A stretch of DNA of 64,000 nucleotides from Daphnia pulex (lineage: Eukaryota > Arthropoda > Branchiopoda > Diplostraca > Daphniidae): NCBI RefSeq assembly GCF_021134715.1, contig NC_060028.1, forward strand, positions 2,130,501 to 2,194,500, read 5' to 3'. The notes under the pieces were generated by a model. The model saw only the letters and a program-made list of their open reading frames with translations. It was not told the origin of the DNA and made no database searches. A program made the position numbers and the translations under genes. Positions within the stretch are counted from its first letter, which is position 1. Each line of letters opens with the position of its first letter. Shown piece by piece: positions 23,283 through 35,426 of the stretch.

Positions 23283-25713
23283 CACATTTTTTGGTTGTTC
23301 TTTTGCTGGACGCTCCGTCGTGTAGCGACGTCTATTTCTAGACCGGAGCCCGTCACGGCCGCGTGAGCAGCTCAAGGTATAATCCATTTCTCAGGTACAT
23401 AGCGGGCGGATGATGATGACCAGTCGGTTGAAACCTCTGGCCAACCTCGTCATTACACAAGGTGGTGGTGGGGGGGGGAGAGCGAACGAGTAGTAGCTGA
23501 GCAGCCCCCGAAAAACTTTGGGAAAAAAGAGAAAAAAAAATTCATTTCTCTTTGATTGGATGAACAGGTGCCCGGCCGTGCGGAACTTGAACCCTCGGCC
23601 CTCTTTTTATTATTATTTACGATTTTTCATGTACAAAAAGAAAGAAGAAGAAGAAGAAGTCTAAAAAGTAAGTAGTAGTAGTACGTTTTCCAACAGCTGT
23701 TGCCACGCCATCTGTCGTCGGATTCCTACCGTCGATGGGAAAGAAGAAAAACTTTTTTCTCCGTCCACTTTATTATTTTTATTTTTCACGCTACTACTCC
23801 CCCGAAAATAGTCTAATCGGCAAATCCAACTTTTTTTAAAAAACAAATCTTTTAACTTTTTTTATCAAATGTTGGTAGTAAAGGTCATAGACATTCCTCG
23901 CAGGTCAAACGTCCATTGTGTCGGGATAGAAAAATAAAACTACAAAAGGTGTTGGCCTCTCTTACAAATAGAAGAAATTTCCCCCCGCGTCCATCTGGCG
24001 TGTCAATGTGAGAAAAATGAAAAATTCTTGTAGTAGTAGTAGTAAGGAATGGATGTGTGACAAGGAGCTTCTGTTGGGGGTGAGTCAGCGAAAATGGTTG
24101 TCTCTCCTATCAAAAGATGCAATCAACCTGCGTGTGAGAGACTTTCTAGAGGAGGCGGCGATGGTGGTGGTGGAGGAATCATCTGCTTTTCTTCTATTTT
24201 TCTTTTTTTTTTTACGGGTTCCGCATGGTTCGCTTCTTGTGAGCTCGGGAGCTGCTGGAACAACCCAACCGGCCGGCCACCACATGTGACGCGGGGTTCA
24301 CGTTCCAGCAACAGGGTCAGCGCACTGTTGTCGGCCGCGGCTGAGAAGACACGGGAGAGAGCCAGGTGGTTGGGCGGCCAGCAGCGGCCAGTAGCCAGTA
24401 GCGCCGTGAGCACCACACACACACACGCTCACGTTGCGAGTCACTCAAGAGAGAGAGTGTGTGGTGCGGTTCACAGGCGAGCGGGAGAAAAAAAACACCA
24501 ACAGTCGCTGACCAGGTCGCCATCAAGACGGTCCACTCTGATCCGTGTCTCTCTCTGCTCTGCTCTTATTATTATTTAACACGAATTATTTTGTCGACTA
24601 CACCGGGAAACAACTTTATCAATCGACTGTGTTGTTTTTGGTGGTGTTGTGTCAAAGTTGGTGAAATTTCCCAATCAGAGAAAAGGTAAAAACAAACCCA
24701 AAAATTTAAATCAAAACTTTGGATTTGAACTGAATAAGTCCAGGGGAGTTCGTGACCGATTGGCATTGATTATTCTATATTTAATTTCCCCCCTTTACTT
24801 TGATGATTATTTATTAAAAAACTGTTGGAAGAGAAAAATAAAGTGTGTTGTGCCGCAAGCAACAGGTGTCGCGCTCTCCTGGAAATTGAGGAAAAAAGGT
24901 TGGTGGGGGGGTGGGGTGGTTGTTTCGCTCGGTTGCCCAGTTGTTGTGTTGGGAAAAAAAAAGGAAAGAAATAATATTGAAAGGAACCTCTTTTTTTCTT
25001 TCTCGACTGTCTTGGTGGTGGCCATTGGGGTGTCAAGGTGAGTCCGTTTCTCTCTCTCCCCCCACGTTCGTCCTTGTTCCACACTGGACAACATTCGGCA
25101 GCAGCAGCAGCTACCTTTTTCTTTTTTCCGAAACCTTTTATTATTATTATTTCCACCAAATTTTTTTATGATGAGGTCTCGGTTCTCCTTCTCCCAATTT
25201 TTTCGTCGTTTTGTGTTTGGTGGGATTTTTTCATTTCAGAAAAAGGGGAAACAACTCTTATAGCTTCTTCTTCTTCTTCTTCGTCGGGGTTGTTTATTGT
25301 CTTGTCCGGCGTGACCGCATCCCCCCTAGCGCGTCCTTTTTCCGTCCTCGAAAAAATAGACAAAAAAACTTGTTGTGAATATCCGGTTGAACTTTCCACC
25401 GGACTCGTTTCTTTTATTTCCAAATAAATAAAAAAACATATTTTTTTTGTTATCAGTTTTTTCTTTTGTATTAATTTTTTTTTGATCCCGATTTTTTTTT
25501 TCAGATGATGATTGGAGCGTGAACCGGTCGATTTCCTCGTTTGTGTGTGGGCGAGGGTCGTGAGAAGATTTTTGTTGGGTTTTTTTTCCAACCGGCAGCC
25601 ATTAGAAAAAAAAAAACGGGAGAACCGAAATTTCGATTGAATTAATAAGAAGAAAATAAGAAGAAGAAAAGAAGAAAGGCCAAGTTGGTGAAATTCGATT
25701 CAGGTGCCACTGG

Positions 25714-28678
25714 ATGCCGATGAGGATGGACACGTCCACTTCGGCGATCAGCCTCGTTGCGGGGGACAAGACGCCGCGTGGAGCCATGGCCCTCTCCGTC
25801 GAGTACTGCGTCGTCTGCGGAGACAGAGCCTCAGGTGAAATATTTTTAATAAAATCAAATCAACCCGAACAAAATTTGAAAATTAAAATTTTTGACGAAA
25901 AATTTCAAATAGGGCGCCATTATGGAGCCATCAGTTGCGAGGGCTGCAAAGGCTTTTTCAAGCGCTCCATCCGGAAGCAGTTGGGCTACACGTGCCGCGG
26001 CGGAAAGGATTGCGAAGTGACCAAACACCACCGCAACCGGTGCCAGTACTGCCGACTCCAGAAATGTCTCTCCATGGGCATGCGAAGCGATTGTAAATAA
26101 TTGTCCATAATATTCTTTTTTCTATTTGGTCTATTTCACAATGAATTGTCTTTTGGGTTGAATGGACAAATGGCCGATTTGAATGCGTCATAATTCTCAA
26201 TTTTTATATTTTCAATTGTGTTGACTCTCACCGTCCAGCGGTTCAATCGGAGCGGAAGCCAGCCGGCGACAAGAAATCCGAGTCGCCGTCGTCTCAGCTG
26301 TTGACGTCGGCCAACTTTCTACTGCGCGGCGATCTCTCATCGGCGGCCAACGCCGCTCTTTCAGCCTCTGGACAAAACGTTTCATCGCCAGGCCTCCTCA
26401 AACGTATTAATCACCTTCATTCTTTTTTAATATTTCGTTCAATTGACCATTGAATTAAAAAATTCGATTCTAAATTAGCCTTTGCATGGAACGCGGATCT
26501 CAGCACGTTGGCCAGCGTGGTGACGTCGTTGGCCGGCATGCGCTCAGCCGAGGCCTTTGGCGCCGTCAGCGCCAATGCGATGAACCATCGAGGAGCCTCG
26601 CCGGCCGATCGACCCGATCGTGGAACCATCAGCGGCAATGCTCTCGTAGCCTATTCACACAATCATCACCACCACCACCACGAGCGTGGTGGTGGCCAAA
26701 ATGTCAAAATGGAGGAGGAAGATGATTCGGATGACGAAGATTCGGCGTCGACCACCAACGACGAAGCCGCCGTCGCCAACGCACTTCACTTGGCGAAAGA
26801 AAACCTCATTTCAAAAGCCTTTGACACCATGGCCAAGGTAAAAATAAACTAAAAAATTTGACTCGAATTGACGCAATTTGTCGCAATTCTAAATTTGGAA
26901 ACGTTGTAATTGCGATTTCGCCCGAGGTGCGAAATTAACATCGTCTGCTCAATAATAGAATGGCCATTCAGACACATGGTGGAATTCACACACACAGTTT
27001 AGGGATAGAAAATTGTCGTTTCGATAAGCTTTATTCGAGATTTCGACACATAGTAGATGACCTCGTTGAATTGTTTGGCCAGATATATTTGTTGATAATC
27101 AAGTGGAACATTCTGCCCATGCTTGTTGAGCCATTATCCACTCTACGAATAACCTGGGGTTATTAGTTGAGCTCCATTGAAGTAATTGGGGGGACTTCCC
27201 TTTGAAAAAAGAACCTGTTTTGTGTATGTTTTTATTAGAATGCAGCTCACATGATTTCTCTTTTCTTTTTCCTTTACCTTTGACTATTGTTTCTTGGTCA
27301 CACAATGCAAACTGTCGTGCCACCCAAAAAGCTCATTCAACGTCCAACACCTGTTGCACATTGAGATGTTTGAACCTGCTGCTGCTCGTGGCTGGGAAAT
27401 AATGTTGGACGGAAAGCTAAAATGAAGCCTTCTGTTACTATTTTGTTTCTTTTTTAACATGATTGGCCCATAGAACATGAATGGTGGGGACACGTCGAGC
27501 ACGGGAGCCGATTACGAAGATGACGGCCTTTACGAGTTGGATGGTCCCCTACTGTCTGACGGCAACGTCTCGTTCCAGCTGACTACGCCGTCACCTATGC
27601 CCGTCTTCCTCAATGCTCATTTCATCTGCGAGAGTGCCTCGCGGCTCCTGTTCCTCTCGGTACACTGGGCACGATCCATCGGCGCCTTCCAGCTGCTCTC
27701 GTCCGACACTCAAATCGAACTCGTTCGCGGCTGCTGGTCCGAACTCTTTGCCCTGGGCATGGCCCAGTGCTCTCACATCATGTCCCTGCCGGCCATTCTG
27801 ACGGCCATCATCACCCACCTTCAAGCCTCCGTCGCCCAGGACAAAGTCTCTGCACAGCGAGTCAAATTGGTATGTACAGGCTCCTCTTTTTTCTTCTCTC
27901 CTTGAACCGAGAAAAGAAGAAAAAACCTTTCACCAGAAGAATTATTAACGACCGTTCATCTCTCTCCATTGTTTGCCCAGGTGACGGAGCACGTTTTGCA
28001 GTTGCAAGATTACGTCAACACCATGTCCAAGCTACAGGTCGACGAGCACGAATACGCTTACTTGAAAGCCATCGCCCTCTTTAGTCCAGGTAGAGAAAAG
28101 GAAAAACGATTTTGATATCAAAAGAGAATTTTTCATTTGTGTCATCGTCTTATTTTTCAAATCTGTAGATCACGCGGGGTCGACTGGCCGTCAGGTGGAG
28201 CGTTTCCAGGACAAGGCTGTCAAAGAATTGCGGACGTACGTGACGCAAACGTGGAACGAAGAGGCTGAGGACCGATTCCCACGGCTCCTGTTGCGGCTTC
28301 CGCCGCTCCGCTCACTCCAGCCGGGACTGATGGAAGAGCTCTTTTTCGCCGCTCTGATCGGCACCGTCCACATCGACTCGGTCATTCCCTACATCCTCCG
28401 CATGGATTCGACAGAGTACAACGGGCAATTCGGTAAGAAAAAAAAATGGAACACAACTAATTCTTAAACCGCACCTATTATATGACGTAAATAATAATGA
28501 AAAAAACCGGTATTCTCACCCGCGAGTTTTTCTCTCACATCCGTCACTTAAATGTGTTTTTCTTTGGAAATGAATAGGCGGAGCAATGGCTAGCCCAAGT
28601 CCCCGAGGCCAACAGTCGTCTTCCTCTCCATTGCCGGGCAACCATCGAACGCAGTCGCGCTCTCCAGCCGGCCATTAA
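25714..28678 (+). CDS. Hr78: HR78 (NR2C/TR2-TR4-type) orphan nuclear receptor
   Basis: Eight exons (25714-25834, 25913-26092, 26239-26403, 26479-26837, 27474-27869, 27981-28089, 28169-28432, 28578-28678) sum to 1695 nt, 564 aa, in phase. Residues about 29-101 form a two-zinc DNA-binding domain: [20 protein letters not shown]-box CEGCKG, then [19 protein letters not shown], followed by the SVQSERKP box typical of TR2/TR4/HR78. A long Ser/Ala hinge follows, with six consecutive His and an acidic patch ([12 protein letters not shown]). The ligand-binding domain begins about residue 310 and ends [26 protein letters not shown], close to TR4. A Ser/Pro tail replaces a clear AF-2 helix. Drosophila Hr78 acts in the ecdysone response and moulting and binds DR1-like sites. 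The start is the first of two in-frame Met codons; Met25 is an alternative. The mature ligand, if any, is unknown. Confidence 0.93.
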
Positions 28679-30035
28679 TAACATTTACAAGTTGTCCCGA
28701 ACACCTCCCACGTACAGTTTTTTTTGTTTCTACTTTCAAATAATGAAGAAAAGAAAATTCGATTGATTTTTTTTTCCTCCCACCCGACAATCGAGCCTCC
28801 TGTTTGTCTGTAAAAAAACTGGATCGATGTGAAATGTGTGCATATATTATACCACATTTATATAGTAAAAACCTTTTTTTCTTTCTTCTTTTGGGTGTGT
28901 TTCAGAGTGATCCAGACGAGTGAAATACTATATACGCAAAAGTGTTCGTGTGTGTGTGGCTGTTTAATTATTTTTGTTTTCTTTCCCTCAATAGAAATTC
29001 AACTTTTCTTTATTTTATTTCTACGAATGGATCATCACTTCACCACCCTTTGAATATATGAAAGACAACTTGCACTCCTGATTCATTATTTATATATATA
29101 TCTATCCATTTCCGCAAAAGAAAAACAGTGAAGGTGTTTTTGTTTAACTTGCAAAAAGAAAAAGTGCCTCTTTTTTCTCTTCGATTTAGATGGCCTTTTT
29201 TTCCCCTTCTCCTCCTCGATTGATTTATTATTATATACAGTATGTTGTGTTATATATCTAGTACCAAGGACAAATCCTAAAAAAAAAGAAATCTTGGAAA
29301 GAAGCGAAAAATTATGTTTTTTTTTTTTTGTGTGTTGGTGTGTGTAAAACTTAACTCTTATAATTATATTTTACTCCCTATTTTTGACGTGGTTGTGTTT
29401 CCTTAATTTCACTCCTCCCTCCCACCTCACCTTTATTGACTTTATATAACGACCGAGATCGGCAAAAAAAAAAAAAAAAAACAATTTATAAATAATCTTG
29501 ACGCAAAAATAAAAGAAGAAAAACCGAAACAAAAATCTTCACGTTTCCGCACTGCCTAGTAGCTCTACATCAACCCAGTTTCCAAAAGAAAATAACCACA
29601 AACAGCACGGACATTATTTAAAAAAAAGAAAGAAAAAACCCAGGATTTATATATATATATACATAGAAAGAAGAAACCATTTGTAACTGCCCACCACCAC
29701 CATCCTTTCTCCCACCTTATACGTCAGCTGACTGGCTGAAATAATGGCTGCCGCAGTTTTATTTCCTTTTCATGTCTATTTCGAGTGTCGGTATTTTTCT
29801 ATAAATACAAAATTCCTTTCTCTTGGATGGATGAAGAAACAAACAAACGATTAAGTGATGAGTGTCCAGGGGGGGAGGACTTGAATTGAGTTTTAAAAAA
29901 AAAAGCCCTGGCAAATAGAGCAAGCAGCAAGCACGTGAAATATTATTAATATAGCTAGATTATACAGTGCATCATTAATTATTTTTTGGAAAAAGTTTAA
30001 TTTTAAAATTAGGAACGGCACTTTTATTTTTAAAT
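28679..30035. other. 3' UTR of HR78 and intergenic DNA before RNF170
   Basis: AT-rich DNA without coding signal; AATAAA at 29508-29513 is the best poly(A) signal for HR78, implying a 3' UTR of about 0.85 kb. A poly-A run at 29465-29481 and (TA)n runs at 29090 and 29650 are present. Confidence 0.5.
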
Positions 30036-31224
30036 TCAATTGGACGAGGCATCTGCTGGTGCTGGTGCTGCAGCTGGCGGTTGATTATAACTGCCAAAAA
30101 TATTGCCGCCATTGGCGATATAAGTGCGGTAAACATTGGTGATGAACACGGCGACGACGAGGAGGACTAAAAGATCGTCGACAAGGCCCAACAGGCCAAA
30201 GGCTGCTTCCGGTATGATATCGAGCGGTGAAAGGAGGTAAATCACACAGCCAATCACGAGAAGGCTGACACGAAGGCGATACAGGTAAAGGAAGCCTCCT
30301 TCTGAAAAGACTTCGCTTAAAATGTGACGGAATAGAACAGGAAGCTCGCGAATATTCTCCCAGAACTGTTGGGAAACGATTAGATTATTACAAGACGTGT
30401 TATTTAAAAAATAATAATGATTTCAAATGAAATATACCGGTCTGGGCTCGCCACTGTAGCGACGATTGTAGCTATTGATTTCACGGATGAAAGTGGTTAA
30501 ATCTGGCTCTTCATCTGACCCGCTGGCGGGATTCAATTCATTCTCGCTAAAACCTTGAAAGAGGATCGTAACCTGAAATGAAAAAGACATCTGTAACTCA
30601 ACTGCATCCCATCTGGCAGCATCTGTGTGACTATATTCACCTGCTGTCTGCAAACAGGGCAACGGACTGCCCCTAAAAAACTGCCATGGGCCCTGTAGGC
30701 AAGCCAACACCGACCTGGAAATAACAACAGGCCTGTCTTTAATAATTTTGACCAAAAAAGAAGAAAAATGTTGACTTGACATGAAGGTTTCACACTTACA
30801 GCAAAAGATATGGCCACAGTTGGTCTCCACTTCATACTCAATGTCATTGAGGCAGACAGGACATTGATTCTGTTGACCGTACCTTCTTCTTGGTTGGACT
30901 TTATGAATTACATGCATGTCACACTTAGCGTAAATTTCATTTTTATTAATAGACAAGGAAACTTTTGGTACCTCTCATGGTTTCACGAAGTAAATTCACA
31001 TTTTCCCTCTCCTCAGGATGGACAGTTTGTTCTCGTCTCTCAGACCTTAATGGTAACCAGAGTGCCAACACATCAAACACCACGAGCAAAGAAAAACTCT
31101 GTTACTTTTAATCAACAAACCTCATCATGTAGTATCCAAAAAGAACGAGAGCGATCACACAGGCGAGTGTGATGAGAATGACCTCTTCACCAACACCTTC
31201 GATACTGAACAACGACATTAGCAT
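30036..31224 (-). CDS. RNF170: RNF170-type membrane RING E3 ubiquitin ligase
   Basis: Six exons (31121-31224, 30972-31045, 30800-30898, 30641-30714, 30438-30572, 30036-30365) sum to 816 nt, 271 aa, in phase. Order: an N-terminal membrane helix (residues 16-33, VILITLACVIALVLFGYY); the HPEE..LLRE linker; a RING domain (CPVC, then NCGHIFCCRC, then CPVCRQQ); the FIREINSYNRRYSGEPRP segment; then a DUF1232 domain with two membrane helices (YLLSPLDIIPEAAFGLLGLVDD). This matches human RNF170 (258 aa) along its length. The human protein sits in the ER membrane and ubiquitinates activated IP3 receptors. The C-terminus here adds an Ala/Pro-rich tail. The intron before the RING was set by phase; reading through it gives a misleading longer frame. 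Confidence 0.92.
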
Positions 31225-34200
31225 TTTACCCTGGAATATCACACCAGGCAGTATTTGTTTTGGTTTTTTATTGCTCTAGTTTCTAGTTACAAAACTTGTG
31301 ATAACGAGTGGGATATTATTTGACTCGTCCACCAACGTTGATGCATCGTTAAATTTCAACGTCCACCATATCACGTACACATTTTCTGTAGCAGACGAAA
31401 ATAACAATTTCTGTCATCACTCTACACAAAAAAATATTGACATGCCAAAACACGCCCGTCGATTGAAATATTGAGAAGCCTCTTCTAGCAATACGGGCAA
31501 TAAAAAAAATGCAAATTTATTATTCGATCGTATTTTTAATTGACAACATTCACAATTTACTACAGCAGTCGTTCATTTTTAATCCAAACTTTTTTGCCTT
31601 CCGTAGGGAGCCGTATGGTTTAAAATTAATCCATTCTAGTAACAGCAGTTGTATTATATAGACAATTGACTTCTCCGTCGAAAGCTCGGCATCAGCCAAA
31701 CAGCAGATGCAAGAATATGCATGAATCACAGCTTGGCAATCCATCATGACTTTATGGAAATTCAGAACGGTATATGATTGTAGGCATCAAGCCGCCATCA
31801 CACGACCTAACCACCTCTGCTGTCGAAAGTTCAGTGACTTGACAGAATATGTTTGAATTATTCCCGAAAGCAAAACGTTCGACACAAATCGCACAGCAAA
31901 TGCAAGGTGTACAGCACACTATCCGTTCAGCTTCTTGAACTTTTGAATCGCGTATAGATATTCACAAATCCAAAACATGACTTATACACAAACTTTGTGA
32001 ACCGAATCAAAAAAAGAGAAATCAACACATCTCTCTCCATAACATTGGACTATATTTGCATGTTATAAATTATTCATGCGACTTGCGATCGAAAAAGAGA
32101 ACTCAAGTGGCGTGTCGGAGCGACATCTTGAAAGACTCAATTTGTCGCCGAACGCGGGAGACCGAAATGAATTGATACCGCGAACGCCAAACTATTGCAG
32201 CAGCAGCTCGTCAACGTTCAATCTACTTGGGCAAAATAAATTAAAAATGAAACATCAAAGATTTTGAATACGGTGCTATACTGAGAAATGAAAGTATTTA
32301 TTATAAACCTCATTTTGTTCCTGGAAACATCCGCAGACACCTTTTCAAAGTTCAACGTGAAGCATTCATCCAGCACAACGTGTAGTATACTGCTTTGATG
32401 ATTTCAGAAATCCATCCGTTATAGTCTGATGATTACTTACTTATGCATGTATTGTTGTTAATGGTGTCATTGGGTTCTTTGGATTTCGTTCAAGGATTCT
32501 TTTTCTTTTCATTGTAGTTTTTTGAATGCTGTGGGGTAGTTTGGCCATCTATTGGGAGTTCTGGGAAAGACGATATGGGAGCGCAATGGTTTGGCGCTCC
32601 TTTGATTTTCATATAATCGCAGTGAGCATGTATAACAATGACCACCTTTCAAATTCTTTTCAGGTCAGGTTTACCATCGTTGGAGAACATCAATAGCAAT
32701 TCCATGACCATGATTCTTCGACTTCCAAGTAAATTCTTTTATTGTCCGACTTATTCTCTTCTTCCCCCCGTTGAACATCACAAAAATGGCCGATGACTAG
32801 ACGGTTTTTTCTTTCCCATTCTAAAGGTCAACATTTCTGACAAGCACCTTATCGTTTTATAATAATTATAGTAATTATCCTATAATCATAGCGTGACAGA
32901 AATTAAATTATTATTATTTAATTTTTTTCCGTTTACGTTATGCCATTCATTAAATTTATTAGTATTTTCTTTTTCGCCGACGTGGCATTCAATACCTTCC
33001 GTACATGGGTGTTGATGGTGGTCTATGATAATTCATTTTTTAAAAATCATTTCATAATTCCATATTTTTTAAATTTGGCGGGCATTTGTCACAGAATCTT
33101 GCCATCGACAATATTTCCGACTTACTCTATCACTTATTACGTCATTGTACTTTTCAATTATCCTTTCACTAGACACAACATTGAACTCTTTTACAAAGTA
33201 GAATAAGAATTCACCGGAATTCACCGAACTGGGATAAATAATAAATTCTTCTGAAATCATCAAAGGACACAAGTCAGAGTGTGCGACAACGGCGACATTT
33301 CCAAGGTTTCTTCTTCTTTCGCAATAAGAAAAAACGAACAATTATATAAATCCATAAGTAAGACAACTACAAGCCAGTCGTGCATGTAGCTATAACTACA
33401 GTAAATACAATTAAGGCGAGACCTTTATGCTGTGCATCAAAACAGAGCGCTGTTTGTTTGTGATAAATAGGAAAAACCTGTTTGCTATATCTGGCGGGTT
33501 GTGCAACGAATTTTGGCTTCACATCATATACGAAAAACCATCCGATTGGATATAGTAGTAGTAGCACTAGTTTGCACACATTATGCAAAGCAGATATATA
33601 TGTTTTGGCAATACGGATCTATAGACGGAATGACGTTCAAGACTGTGCTGTGTACAAGGTCCCGGTTTTAATTGATTACCTGGTTAGCCTTGCAGGTGTC
33701 AGCCAGGCTATCTCCTTTTCAAGTGGAATAATGTTGGCCGTTCCACGTCTTTAATGCTGCGCGTATGTATACAGGCGGTCGACATTTCACGCCCTACTTG
33801 CTGCTGCTGCCGTAATACATAATATGTACACGCGGAGCGAAATGATTTGTTGGGTCGTGCTCTTTTTTGGTCATGTCTGTGGAGAGGCTTAAGGCGTGAC
33901 TGCTGCTGTCTACCACCACCACCGACTTCAGAAGCTTTACAAAGTGTGAATTCACATTTTGATATATAATCCTATTTAAAGACATTGATAATGAATGGCC
34001 CAGCACACCGCGCGCTTGGCTGAACATGAATCAACTCTACATCGTCATTTTTCTCGGATGAAAGGAAACAAAGTCCCTTTCAGCCCCCAAACATTTTCTT
34101 TTTTTTACAAAACTTAACGGGTGGCTTCATCCTAAAGATTATTATTAGACTCTGAGATTTTTCTTTTTTATTATCATCCTGGGAAATGTAGGACAACGTT

Positions 34201-35319
34201 TTAGACGCTATTGTTTTTGTTTTTGTTAAATACATTTAATCAGAGGAAGATTTTCTTTTTTAAATCGGAGATTGTTGATCACCGTTCTGTAAATTAGAAA
34301 GTCAATTTTAATTAATTTCGATTTGTTTCTTTCTATTATTCCCGAATCGGTAAAACTTTGAGAAATTCGATTGAATTTGTAGTTTCGATTACTAGATGGC
34401 GTTGAAGAATTTACTCGGGGGAGTAAATAGATGGCGTTGGTGACGGCATTTTCCGGTTTTCTTCTTTTTACATTCATTTCTCACGCGCTTCGTTATTAGT
34501 CGCGGAGAGAGAAAAAGAAGATGAGAAGAAATTAAAAAATAAAAACGTTTCATTAAAAAGCAATTTGTGCAAACACGGCACCCACACTATACACGAGCTC
34601 GGCATCGACAATCCATTTCGTGATTCCGGCGCCCGCGTGATGTCCATTAGCGGCATGGCCTTTTGACGAGTATATAGTTTTCTCTCGGGTCTCGTGCTGG
34701 AAGATTTCCATACAAATGGCCTGCTGCGATATCGTTTGTTTCATTATTGGCACGTTAATCAACTCGCATTTCCCATCATCTTCCAATTCGATATATTAGA
34801 CACCACCAAATTGGCTTTTTTATTACTATTACACCGAGCGATGGCAATAATAATACGAGAATATGGAAAGAAGAATATCGCGTGAATATTCCTCTCATTT
34901 CAATCTCCGCGTTTTAAGTTGTCGAATATCTGAAACTCCAAGTGAAACTCCTTAGATATATTTGACGTCGAGTGCTGATGGCCTAAATAGTTGTTGCGCA
35001 ACATGCACTCGGCTGTGTATCAGAGATAATCAGATAAGCGCAATCTCTTCCTATTTGTGTCAATAAGTCAATCGTCGTGGATTATCGGTCGACTTTGTTC
35101 GGACGGGATTTTCCACCACTGCTGCAGTGCATGTGACTGTCAATTTTTTCCTTTTTATCTTCTTTGTGTGCGCTATACTTTGATATAAGTAGACAACCAG
35201 TCCAAATGTTTAACTGCAATGGGAAAAAATGTAGAAACATTAATTTTGAATAATTTCATAAATAATTTCAACACAAATCGATCAAATATAGAACATTTGA
35301 AATCAAATAGACACGGTCG
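31225..35319. other. Non-coding interval, first part of the 17-kb gene-poor stretch
   Basis: No protein gene is supported on either strand. TAGATGGCGTTG elements occur at about 34393 and 34429, 36 bp apart. The remaining frames are short and lack domain-like composition. Confidence 0.4.
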
Positions 35320-35335
35320 ATTCGAGGCTCTTTTG

Positions 35336-35426
35336 TGATTCTGATTATTTCTCGAAAGCCAGTTGTGATTTTTTGACGTCAGCCAAAAATGTGAAATGGC
35401 ACGGCTTTCTGAGCAACAATCAAAAA
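35336..35426 (-). ncRNA. mir-315: microRNA precursor mir-315
   Basis: On the minus strand, 35425 down to 35403 reads TTTTGATTGTTGCTCAGAAA followed by GCC. This agrees with the mature miR-315-5p I know from Drosophila and other arthropods. The 3p arm (35360 down to about 35337, starting GGCTTTCGAGAAATAATCAG) pairs with it. GGCTTTC pairs with GAAAGCC, GAG with CTC, and AATAATCA with TGATTGTT allowing G-U, giving a stem of about 22 bp with few bulges and a loop of about 42 nt. Conservation and hairpin together make this a strong call. Drosophila miR-315 is known as an activator of Wingless signalling through Axin and Notum. The precursor probably derives from a longer non-coding transcript across the interval to the right. 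Confidence 0.93.

Larger units (their letters stand above)
17167..25713. promoter_or_regulatory. Long non-coding interval upstream of HR78 with many AGGTCA half-sites
   Basis: No coding exon was found in about 8.5 kb; the open frames here are low-complexity (poly-Lys, poly-Phe, Cys/Val from GT runs). Content seen: a DR1-type element at 17921; many AGGTCA/TGACCT half-sites; an 18-bp motif repeated at 18539 and 18758; G-, C-, GT- and CTT-rich tracts; and a GC-rich stretch at about 24240-24560 that is a candidate promoter and 5' UTR. Candidate 5'-UTR splice sites are donors near 24685 (AAAAG/GTAAAA) and 25039 (CAAG/GTGAGT), and acceptors at about 25504 and about 25703. The exact transcription start cannot be read from sequence alone. 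Confidence 0.5.

Noticed and set aside
30423-30956. 177-codon frame through the RNF170 RING region
   Set aside because: Reads through introns; the CPVC and NCGHIFC parts are real but the in-between residues are intronic, as shown by splice sites and comparison with human RNF170.
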